Assembly (NCBI GenBank): GCA_964030475.1 | Contig: CAXIPT010000019.1 | Coordinates: 251,568-315,567 of the forward strand | Reading direction: 5' to 3' | Length of the DNA: 64,000 bases | Source: Tethya wilhelma | Lineage: Eukaryota; Porifera; Demospongiae; Tethyida; Tethyidae | In this document: piece after piece, positions 48,728 to 58,765 of the stretch | Layout of the letters: every line of letters begins with the position of its first letter | Position numbering within the stretch: the stretch's first letter is position 1 | Position numbers and translations under genes: made by a program | The notes under the pieces: generated by a model | What the model was told of the DNA's origin: nothing | The model's input: only the letters and a program-made list of their open reading frames with translations | Databases searched by the model: none

Positions 48728-49074
48728 ATGAGAAGTGTAGGAATGGGCAGTGCAGTAAAAAGCAATGAAACAAGGTAAGTCTCTGAATTTCGGCACATGA
48801 CTACTTCATTTTTGTACCCAACTCTCATACGTTACTGTGTACCTACATTCTACATGCTTGTTACTTTATTTAAATTAATCAAGTGATTGCTTGCATTGAG
48901 CCAAATGGCTGACAATTATCATTGAATGATAGAATTAGAACTTACAATTGACTCATGAAAATGAAGTAGTCATGTGCCGAAATTCAGAGACTTACCTTGT
49001 TTCATTGCTTTTTACCGCACTGCCCATTCCTACACTTCTAATTTTTATAAAATTTTTATTATACTTGTTTAAAC
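48728..49074. mobile_element. MITE M2 copy, left edge in the gap
   Basis: The inverted arms gtaggaatgggcagtgcagt (from 48737) and ctgcccattcctacac (to about 49036) enclose about 110 bases. Further arm sequence (gaagtagtcatgtgc) is shared with 53339-53699 and 54734-55085. Its right end runs directly into the acceptor before the exon of the giant gene. Confidence 0.8.
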
Positions 49075-52000
49075 AGAGAGTAGAAAACTGGAACACAAAG
49101 GAAACTCACGTTAGCTTTGAACATTTACGAGAATTAATAAAAAAACAGGTCAAATTGTTTCCAGGAAGCGTACATTTTGACTTCAGAAACCTTTTTCTTC
49201 AGGAAAAAAGTTTTGCGTCACTGGATCAGTATTTTGATCAAAACCTAGTTTCAGTTGTCCATGAATCAAGTCATCCAAACACACATTCACGTCTATATCA
49301 AGATCTACGTCATTTTCGGATAAGAATGATCATTGCATTATTGTGTTTTACAATGAACCCTCAGTGTTGTTTTTTTCAGACCTTGATTGGTTTACTTTGC
49401 TATGCTTATGGACTTCGAGACAGGGGATTTGAACTACTTAACTGTATTGGATGTTCAACTGGCATTGATCATATTCGTGCACATGGTTTCTACTGGGCTA
49501 ACAGGCGCAAGCCTATTCTAGAACTTGATCCACAGAAACTGTGGAGAGTGACTATTGACAATCTTAATTTTCATATAAAATTTGCTAAGAGCATTGGTGA
49601 GGCCGGTGTGGGTGCAAAGAAGATGTTAAACTTGATTACGGGTCAAGTCAGTCATGAAGGTCAAAAATCAGACAATTCTATTTCTAACCAAGTACCACGG
49701 TTAAAAGATCTAGTACACACCGCAGTCAGTAAATCAATTCATTCCGATATAGTATCCTATTGTAGAAAGGATGTAACTGTAAGTAATTTTGTAAACCAAC
49801 CTGGAACCTCTCAAAACTACTACAGTGAACATTTCACCCATGCTTGTTATATCAACACAGTAAATAGGATGCCATTGCCACCAGCTGAACATATGACGTC
49901 ATTTGTGGAAACCTTACAATTCTACATGCCACACTGGACCCTAGCTTCTAAAGACAATATAGTGTATGCAACTGTGGAAGAGGCTCTCTCAGGAAGTGCA
50001 GCAGATATTGAAAAATATCTTATAAGCCTCAAGAAGGATTTAAAAATTGGTGAAGAGGGGTATCCTAAACAGGTAGTGATAGCAGGAGATCAACAAACAT
50101 ATGCCCTTATGCAAGAAATGAAAAGAAAACATCCTAAGGAATATTCATGGCTACTTGTCTTACATGGCGATTGGCACATGCTCCAGCTAACTGCTCAAGT
50201 ACTACGGGATGTTCTTTGGGATGGTGGGCTTAAACAACTTTCAAACATATGTGGTCATAAGAAAATCCCTAAACAATGGCAAGAAGTACATATGCTACTT
50301 CTGGCATTGCACGAAGTTTTGTACAGGAAAGCTGTGCTTGAGTTTAGTAAAACCAGAGAGTCTCACTTATTAGATTTTCATCATTTTGAAAAATGGATAG
50401 ACAGAATTGCTTCACCAACCAACAACAATGAAACAAGTAGATTTTGGGCAAGCATGATCCCATTACTAAATGGCTATGTTGGGTACTATGTTGCAATACG
50501 TTCAGGAAACTGGCTCTTGCGTAACTCATGCTTACGAACACTTTTACCACTGATGTTTGCCTACAATCACAATAAGTACGAAGAGCTATGTACAACTGCA
50601 ATTATGGATTCACTTACTCTTTCCAAAGATCGTATCACACAGTTTCTTAGTGGTGGCTGGACAGTCAGCGTGAAAGGTAGACCATTTCACAATCTTGCTC
50701 TAGATGAAGCCCACGAGAGTGTTGTCAATTTGAGGCTTAAAACCATCACATCAAGACCATCACATTTCAGAACTGTTGAGCTGTCACACTTAATGGCGTA
50801 CCTAGATAAAGTTGTACGTGGTTTTGAAGAAGTCATATATGCACACAAACAAACTGAGCCTTCCCTATATCGAAAGAGATTTATATGTCAAAGAGCCTCA
50901 AAAATGTGTGAGACACTTAAAGACATAAGCATCTTTCAGACATCAGAGTTACACGTGCCTCTTTGTAACATAATGTGTAGCAGTACCAAGATAGACTCAC
51001 ATGCTGTCCAAGATCTGTTAAGCATCACTGAAGTAGGTACTGAGAGGATGAAGTTGTTTGTCACCAGATACATCTTACCACCACCAACTACTGGTCCACG
51101 ACAACGAAGAAAGAGGACTCAAAAGCTGGCAACATTTTCTCAGAGATCAAGAACTGTAAGTGAGACCAAGAAACGAGAGAAGGAGTTATCAGAAATTGCT
51201 AAAAATGCTATGACAATACTTCAAGCAAATGGAATAACTGCCCAAACATGTGCCTACCCCCTAGCTATTTCCAATATCAATGGAGAAATGAGGTCAAGTC
51301 AAAAGAGTCAATTTCTGAAAACATTATGTCAATGCGTACAATTTGATAAAGCTTTGTCAGAAATTTTCCCTTCAGCTGGAACCAACCTGTGTATAATTAT
51401 TGATTTCCTGTACTTTCTACACATGCCACCCCCATCAACAGCTGTGACTTTCCATGAATTTTTCCTTGTACTGTGGCAACAAACTGTCACCAAGTATCTA
51501 ACTCAACACTTCGCAAAACAAATAATAATTGTAATCGATAAACCAGAATTTCTACCACCACCAAGAACAATTGTCCACAAGTCACGAGCAAATCGGTCAA
51601 CTTCAAATTGCTCTGAAGAGACAGTAAGTGATAATTCCCACGTTCCACATGGATCTTGTTATTCATCAACACTTGCTAAAGATGAAATATTCAAATCTAA
51701 CTTAATTGAGTACTTAACCACCAAGTTCTTACACCAAGCAACAAATGACACAACCAGCTACAATTTCTCAGTTACTATTGACTCACCAGCCCTTGACTAT
51801 GTAGCAACTGTACAGAACGGCCAAGTACTCAAAGGTGCCAGCAATCAACATGGAGAGGCAGATTTTGCTGTTTGGCACCATTGTGTACACACCCCATCAG
51901 AGCATATAATTGTGGTGTCTAGTGACACTGACACATGGGTGTACGGATTGGGGATCGTTGAAGCAAACATCTGCAAGGAAAGACAGTGTATGTGCAAAGA

Positions 52001-52984
52001 GGAAACACAAACGAGTTCATCAACATCCATATGGGAGCTAGAATTATTTCTAACCACCAAGTGCTTTCTACATTTGAATTTCCTCTTTTAACCATAGTTG
52101 CATTATATGTGCTCACTGGATGTGACTATGTTAGTTCGTTTTATCGGTGTACCAAGACTAGATTTCTTGAAGCTTTACTGGAAAATGCTAGTTTCATTTT
52201 TTCAGAGGGACCACTGTTAAAGATGGAAAGAGGGGAATTTCAAAAAATCAATGAAAGTGCATGGATCCGATTAGTAACAAGTGTGTACTATCCAAAATAT
52301 AAAACCTTTTTCCGATCGAAACCCATCACTTACACGTATCGTCTTATTTGTGAACATCCAACATCACAAGAGGCCCAACGTCTACTATCCTCGATTTCCT
52401 ACAGAGCAGAAGAAAATAGCTCCCAAACTCTGACTCATAAGTGGCACTGTTTCATTCGTAAAGTTGGATACCATGTACCTAGAGTAACAAAGCAACATGA
52501 AATGAAACTTATTCCTACAATACAGCCATTGCTACTTCATTCAAAGAGAGCAGACTACATCCTCAAACTAATGCTAAGCATACCTTACAGATATTCCCCT
52601 TTTCTCCACTGCTTTGAACAGTTTGGCTGGCACTTAGAGAATGGTGAGGTGTGCATCACGTGGGATAAGGAGGACTCAGAACAGGAAGACAGTGATGAGG
52701 AGAGTGATACTGACCATGATGAGTCTGTAGCTGATTCAGAGGAGTCCCAGGATGAGGCTGCCAGTGAACCAGAGGAAGCTGGTATTCAAGGCACCAGTAG
52801 TCCCTTTGATAGTGACCTTGACAGTTAAACCTTGTTCTAGCAAGCGTGTTTCTCCGTTACACTTTATAATATACTGACCACAAACTACTGTGCATGTGGT
52901 TTTCTTAAAAATTGTATTTCGCGTGCCAATTATTAAAACGTCAGGTATAATCATATTCATTGTAGTTTGCGTAATCAATTGCAC

Positions 52985-53440
52985 CGTGTAAATGCTGTTG
53001 CGTCATATGTTTTGTGGTTTGTGGTTGCAGCTGCCAAATTCCAGATCAGGTAAAATTGAGGTCTTAGTGCAGACTGGAGAAATGAAAGACATTGAGCCAA
53101 CTCTGACTGTAGAAGGTAACTTAAATTCATCCACAGTACGTTCTTTGATACTCGTCTGCTGCTGAAAAGTAAGCAAACAAAATCTAGGCAGCTTTGAAAG
53201 GTCGTCAACAGACCAGGTGGTTTGCATGCACTAGACTGAGTGCACATGCGCATTCAATATTTCTGCAAGCACTTGCTTTTTTGTAGAGACTAACCAGTCT
53301 CCATACAATAACACCTTAGTGTTGGAAAAAGTGAATGAACAAGTAGTAAAATTTAGTAAAAATTTATAAATATAAGCAGTGTAGGAATGGGCAGTTCTGT
53401 AAAAAGCAAGGAAACAAGGCAAGACTCTGAATTTCAGCAC
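52985..53440 (-). repeat. Repeat R3, inverse copy
   Basis: The blocks taaaattgaggtcttagtgc and agactaaccagtctc match the complement of R3-related sequence at 45498-45560 and 55000-55440. Confidence 0.6.
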
Positions 53441-53699
53441 ATGACTACTTCATTTTTATGCCAAAGTTGCATTGCATAGTTTTACCTGTATGTCTTCTGA
53501 TACTTAATTCCAATTAGTGAACTAATTGCGTGACTATTGACGTATAATTAGCCTGCAACTGTTCACAGATTTTAATAATGAAAATGAAGTAGTCATGTGC
53601 TGAAATTCAGAGTCTTGCCTTGTTTCCTTGCTTTTTACAGAATTGCCCATTCCTACACTGCTTATTTTTATGAAATTTTTACTACTTGTGTTATTGTAG
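53339..53699. mobile_element. MITE M2, complete copy
   Basis: The inverted ends acaagtagtaaaatt and aatttttactacttgt have arms of more than 100 bases, including gtaggaatgggcag and gaagtagtcatgtgct. It is non-coding and foldback-like. Confidence 0.85.
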
Positions 53700-54733
53700 T
53701 TTGTCAACAAATCGCCAAGAGACGAAGAGAGATGATTATACCAAGAGTGACTGTATCATACTTTGCACTTCTGAGGTAAGCCGATAATTTATATAATTAA
53801 GGTTCCGGGATACAGGCAAATTAATTGCAAGGCCGCACTGCACATTATTCAGCATATAGCAAAAACTGCTCATTGCACATGCAGTGCCAAGATTTTACAC
53901 ACTAGTTCAGCTATAATTTATGCTACTCTAGGCTGAATTTGGTTGTTGGCACAAGTTTAGCTAACTAAAGCAAAGAGCTCAAAATTTAGCAATTTTTTGA
54001 CGTCAAATATTTGCAACAGTAGGCTTAGTGGAGTGAATCAAGGCAGACACGCAGAAATCCAACTGTAATTGTGAGGGTCTAGCGAAGAGTTTTTAAAAAA
54101 TCGCTTACTTGCTTGGGAAATACAGTAAAGTTTGTTGATTTTTGACTCAAGCTGAGGTCTGGTCTGCTCACTGTACGAGTGTTTCTTTCATTCTACGAAG
54201 CAGTATTCCACAAAAACCCTTCGCCAGTCCCTAGTCAGTATATAATCTCTGAAAGCACTAGAGCAAAGATGAGCTGCCTTATTTATGGCTATATGTTTGA
54301 CGTCAAGAATTTTATGGCCATATCTCCGCCATTTTGAACTAAACTGATACTAAATTTGACGAAAAAATTTCGTTTCATTTAATTAAATGCAAACGCTATC
54401 CCGGAACCTTAACTTTCAGTTGTGATGTGCCTTCCTCTAACCAGAATTTTTTCATTATGTTCTTTGCTGCACCCAACAACAAATTATTATGCATTTGGTC
54501 AACTATACTGTAAGCCTAATTGGGTTGAGACATACCTATTTGTTTTATTAATCTAGAAAACGATTTATCTTACCAGTATGAAGGTGTTTTGTGGTGAAGT
54601 GAATCGCGGTATAAATACTGTTGATTGTAAAGTCAGTCGTCATATTGAAATAGATTAAGCATTAAGGAATGCAAGTGATTGTTATTAATTATTTTTATGG
54701 TATATAATTATGTGTCTAAGTAGTATAATTTAT
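53700..54733. other. No recognised gene
   Basis: A repeat-like segment begins ttaaggttccgggatac near 53800 and ends with its complement, atcccggaaccttaa, near 54412. This suggests another TTAA-flanked element of about 610 bases with GGTTCCGGGAT ends. No coding potential was seen. Confidence 0.55.
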
Positions 54734-55085
54734 ACAAGTAGTATAAATTTTTAAAAAAATAAGTAGTGTAGGAATGGACAGTGCGATAAAAAGCATTGGA
54801 ATCCCTAATATGAATCCTCAGTGTCATAAATGCAATGATCTGTACTACTAAAGTACCATACTGCAGCTTATTAAGTTGGTTCAAATTCGTACTAATCAGT
54901 TGGCTAAGCAGTGGAATGAACCATAACAAGACAACTTAACGGAGGCAGGACTGCTGGCCAAGAGTTGGGCATAAAAAATGAAGTAGTCATGTGCCGAAAT
55001 TGAGACATGGCTTGTTCCAATGCTTTTTATCGCATACTCTGCCCATTCCTACACTACTTATTTTTTAAAAATTTTTACTACTTGT
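54734..55085. mobile_element. MITE M2, third copy
   Basis: It has the same ends (acaagtag ... ctacttgt) and the same inner arm blocks. The left arm is partly replaced. Confidence 0.82.
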
Positions 55086-55470
55086 TCATTCACTTTTTTC
55101 AACACTACAATGTGGTGACTATCAGAGACTGGTTAGTCCCTATAAACTGCTTGAGTATTGCTATAATGTATTTCGAGGTAGTTCATTATGCTGACTAATG
55201 CGTATGCGTATGCGCATAATAATTCCACGTGAATAATGACCTTTGAACTCTACATACAAAGATGGCTGCATTGTAGTACATGAATTTATACACCAAGTTT
55301 CAAAAGTTTCTAGTTTTTGTTTAGGCCTATTTGAGATTGAAACGAGTATTAAGGATTTTATTACCCATGAAAAGAACTTACTTTGTACTGTCAAAGTTGG
55401 CTCAACACATTCTAGTTCTCTGGAAATCCTTTTCAAGTAAGTCAGTGGCAGTTAAGTACGTTTAACTAGT
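55086..55470 (+). repeat. Repeat R3, direct copy
   Basis: It continues outward from M2 with agactggttagtccc and cccatgaaaagaacttactt, inverse to 52985-53338. Together these flank a large inverted arrangement. Confidence 0.6.
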
Positions 55471-55633
55471 AATAGTAAAAATTTGTAACGCCAATACCCC
55501 CGTTACAAAGGAGGGTCACTCTGTCAAGGCAACTGACTATTAGTCAACAACTTATCTTTGTAAATTATACACTGAGAGAATACATCTCAACAACTCAACA
55601 CAACTGAACAACTGAACCAAAAGTCTCACAAAA

Positions 55634-55941
55634 CAAGGGGTGGTCACGACCATACCCGCTGTACTAACACCCGCGACCGGGATCAAAATTTGATCCGTCC
55701 AATTTTTAGGCCTTGACCCTTGATTTCACCACTTTGGAAGGCCTTGATCGTGATAAATTTGAACTTTGACCCACTAAAACGTGCTATTTGCAGCTAATGA
55801 CCTTTGACCGTTGATCGAAAGCGAGCAGTAGAGCTTTCTTGACCCTTGATGGGGGCAATTTTCGTTGCTTTGACCCCTTGATCGCATCTTGATCCCGGTC
55901 GCGGGTGTTAGTACAGCGGGTATGGTCGTGACCACCCCTTG
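55634..55941. mobile_element. MITE with perfect 52-base terminal inverted repeats (308 bp)
   Basis: It starts CAAGGGGTGGTCACGACC and ends GGTCGTGACCACCCCTTG. The arms are complementary over about 52 bases (to the gaccgggatca block) and are flanked by CAAAA at 55629-55633 and 55942-55946. The interior is built of gaccttgatc-like words. It is non-coding. Confidence 0.88.
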
Positions 55942-56484
55942 CAAAACTATACACATTACAGTCGCGTAGCCAGCGGTAAAATCTATTGCCAAACCGGAAA
56001 TGACGTTTCCACAAAATGGCGGCTTACACGTGGTAGTAACTGGAGTGAGCGAGTTCTGTTTTTAGGCAGAGAACTGAACTGATCAGGATGGGTGGACTAC
56101 AAGCACTTGTTCAGTGGTAAGTTGGCTTGATATTAAAATGGTTAGAATGTTATGAAAATATCAGTGAATTACTTTATGAGGGTGCTTATAAGTTCAGTCT
56201 TCCATAAGCATAGTGAATGAGGTAAACTAAATCTGAGTTTGCTCCCAATACGAGGTGTTTGCAGTTACCAAACTTCTTGCTGAGTAAGCCCCTTTGCTGT
56301 ACTACTTGCTGTGAGAGTGGTTAGGTCAGTGCTTGTTGGGGAATGAAATGTCACAAAACAATATATCGAAACAAAATTCTCCCATACATTTCTCCCTATC
56401 TCAAGTACTAATTTGCATATTCATTTACTGATTTACATATTCATCAGTACACCACTGACATCATGAACACACTTTATGCACTTG
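55942..56484. other. No recognised feature
   Basis: Non-coding sequence between the MITE and the exon below. Confidence 0.35.
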
Positions 56485-56757
56485 TTATTCACTTTTAGGT
56501 TTCCACCGAGGATGATAAACAACCTCATTTGAATGTTGTGTTAGATCTTTCTCATATGCACAGCTACTCCCTTTTAGATACCTCTTCAAACTCGTACAGT
56601 CTCTGTTAAGAGCATCGTTCCAGGTGGCTATAGTGAACACTCTCCTGTCTGCAAATACTACTTGGCAAGGACCATGATTCTGAGAGCCACCTGAAAAGCT
56701 TTGTTCCTGGGCATGGTGTACAGCTGCTGTGCCATGATAATAACAAATTTATGTTGT
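56485..56757 (-). CDS. Hypothetical terminal exon
   Basis: About 90 open codons on the minus strand contain CQVVFADRRVFTIATWNDAL and end HPRWKPKSE plus TAA at 56485-56487. A second, overlapping frame (57142-56606) is longer but has the composition of chance. I do not recognise the product. Upstream exons are undefined. Confidence 0.28.
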
Positions 56758-57119
56758 GAATATGTCGATAATAATTGATTTTTATGCTCATTATTCGTGC
56801 TCTTGTGCACACTAGCTGCATCATTTTGCAGTTAAAATTTTTAATGCTGAGAGAGCTACATACATGTACTTTCCATTCATGGAATGCTTGAGATCCATAT
56901 TGCTTGGGGAATACTATGTCACAAATCCTTCTGTGCCATATCCATTTCAAGTCGTTCCAGGAATTGCTCTGTTTTCGTCTTCCCTGGTCCTTCAGCAACT
57001 CCTCTTGTGGTGAATCAGTAAGCAGCTGCCTGGAATGTCTAGGAAACCGCGTTTGCGCAAGCTCAAGCGTGAAGATAGAGTGGAGATTAGTTATGAAAAG
57101 TGGTATCAATTTTGGAGAT

Positions 57120-57272
57120 TGTAATGTTTGGAAATTTAACATTACGTAATCAAAAAAGGATTTGTATTGAGTCTATTGGACTTCCGGTACGGTGGCTACG
57201 CGACTGATTATATGCACGTAGAACAATACCACAAAAATCAATAATTAATGATGTCACATCCTGTACATTACA
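57120..57272 (-). repeat. 3' long terminal repeat of the gypsy element
   Basis: On the minus strand it starts TGTAATG at 57272 and ends CATTACA at 57120: 153 bases with a 7-base terminal inverted repeat. It lies directly after the polypurine tract. No second copy was found at the other end of the element. Confidence 0.78.
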
Positions 57273-57290
57273 ATTCCCCTCCCTTAAGGA
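57273..57290 (-). promoter_or_regulatory. Polypurine tract priming plus-strand synthesis
   Basis: The minus strand reads ttaagggaggggaat directly before the LTR, the expected position and composition of a retrotransposon polypurine tract. Confidence 0.75.
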
Positions 57291-57493
57291 TTGCACTCGT
57301 CCTCGAGGGTCAAATATAGGTACGAAACCATGAACGAAACAAAACATACATACAACATGGGACATCATATACATTACACATCAACTAGTTCAAAGAGAAA
57401 TACATCAGTCAAAGCATACATAATTATACAGTTAAATCCTTACAGTCAATAAACAATGTCACTGGCCAGCACCACTACGAGACATGGACCTGG

Positions 57494-58765
57494 TTACCGG
57501 TCCTCCACGGGGAAGAGTGGTATAGTGGGAGACCATACGCCAGGGTCAGCAAAAGCTTTACGGTTTCTAGAAGTCCGCTTCCTGGCTCCACCGGTCCAAC
57601 ACTCATCAGATTGCTCGGGGTAGCACTTCCGAAGACGAGAAATGGCAACAAAAATAGAAGGATCCTCAGGATGCTCAATCAGACGAACCTCTGCATTCGT
57701 GGGAGTAATAGTCTCAATCCGGTAGGGCCCATGATACGACCTCGCTAGCTTTCTATTCTTGCCAGTGGTCTCATGCGGCATAAAAACCATCACTCGGTCA
57801 GCCACTTGGAACTTCTGTTCACGACTCTGTTTATCGTAAGCAGTCTTCTGCTTCTCTTGAGCTGTACGAATGCTCTCTAGAGCCAGTTCTCGGGACTTCT
57901 TTAGAATGATAAACAACTCAGTTCGGTAGTCGTCGGCATCTATCAAATACGGAGATGGTGATTGGTCCAACGGTAGGCTAGTCGGTAGCCTCGGATCCCA
58001 TCCATAAAGTAAGAAAAAGGGGCTCTCTCTTGTAGAATCTTGAACGACTGACCGATATGCAAACAGGAGCATCGGCAACTGCTGATCCCACTCAAGGGTG
58101 TTCTTCTCACTACACTTAGCCATCATGGCCTGCAAGGTAGAATTAAATTTCTCTACCAATCCATCAGTTTGTGGATGGTATCCACTGGTATTCAGTTTCT
58201 TGACGCCAAGAAGTGAACATAGCTCCTCTGACAGGAAATTTGTACCTCTGTCCGATAAAGTTCTTCCGGAACTCCATGTCGGCACACGATATGTTCCATC
58301 AACAACTTAGCAATAGTTTGGGCTTGTTGATCACTGGTGGGGAAAGCTTCGACCCACTTCGTCATGTAATCCATAAACACGACAACATACTTGTTCCCGC
58401 TTGAGGTAAGAGGTAGCTGTAGAACATCCACAGCCACTCTATGGAAAGGTCCCTTCACCGGAATCGGTTGAAGCGGTGGTCGAGAGGAATGGCCAGGGCC
58501 ACGCCGAGAGACACAATTCAAGCAGCCTCTGCAAAATCTCCGCACATCTGCTCGAAGACCGTACCACCAATAACGTCGTCGAATCTTCTCGTAGACCTTA
58601 CGCTCAGAAAAATGACCAGACATGTATCCAGCATGGGCTTCTTCCAGTAGTTTCGACCTAAGAACACGAGGGACAACAATTCTCCATTTGCCAGGCAAGT
58701 TAGGATCTTCATGATATAGTACACCGTCAATTACTTCATAGTTCTTGACACTGAGGACAATTCTC
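57494..58765 (-). pseudogene. Gypsy integrase region, two frames
   Basis: The integrase starts in a new frame near 58765 (VKNYEVIDGVLYHED). It carries the HHCC zinc-binding domain (EEAHAG...GHFSERK...CRGCLNC), the catalytic Asp in VAVDVLQLP, the second Asp in SDRGTNF, Glu in GLVEKFN and a GPY motif (YHGPYRIET) near 57740. It ends at 57494 without a chromodomain. A one-base loss near 58260, in the segment between GVPEEL and SDRGTN, splits the core. Ty3/gypsy integrases insert the cDNA copy into the genome. The break makes this copy inactive. Confidence 0.88.

Larger units (their letters stand above)
46408..52828 (+). pseudogene. Giant gene: membrane N-terminus, Cys-rich region, central uncharacterised domain and FEN1/PIN-like nuclease
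   Basis: Exon 46408-46538 has an ATG at 46451 and a signal-peptide-like start (MWKYNLVLLATLVVFG). Exons 46602-46667 and 46745 onward join in phase. A 5' untranslated exon may end near 46339. Two hydrophobic segments lie at about 46777-46830 and 46865-46925. A Cys/His-rich region with CLSC, CEACY, CIYCC and CTVC pairs runs to a TGA at 47932-47934, after which the same frame stays open to about 48115. After repeats and a gap, the coding part resumes near 49075 following an acceptor (TTTAAACAG). The central part contains IAGDQQTYALM and LHGDWHMLQ. The nuclease core is GEAD (51852-51863), SSDTD (51918-51932) and GCDY (52118-52129), with a frameshift at about 51960-51980 between them. An acidic tail ends at 52828. 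The stop and shift make it inactive as sequenced. Confidence 0.62.

Noticed and set aside
48201..48828. Four long open frames across 48201-48828
   Set aside because: They run through 435 N bases and through MITE arms; they are artefacts of translating unknown bases.
56606..57142. 178-codon minus-strand frame as a gene
   Set aside because: It overlaps a better-looking terminal exon in another frame and the gypsy flank, and has no motif or coding-like pattern.
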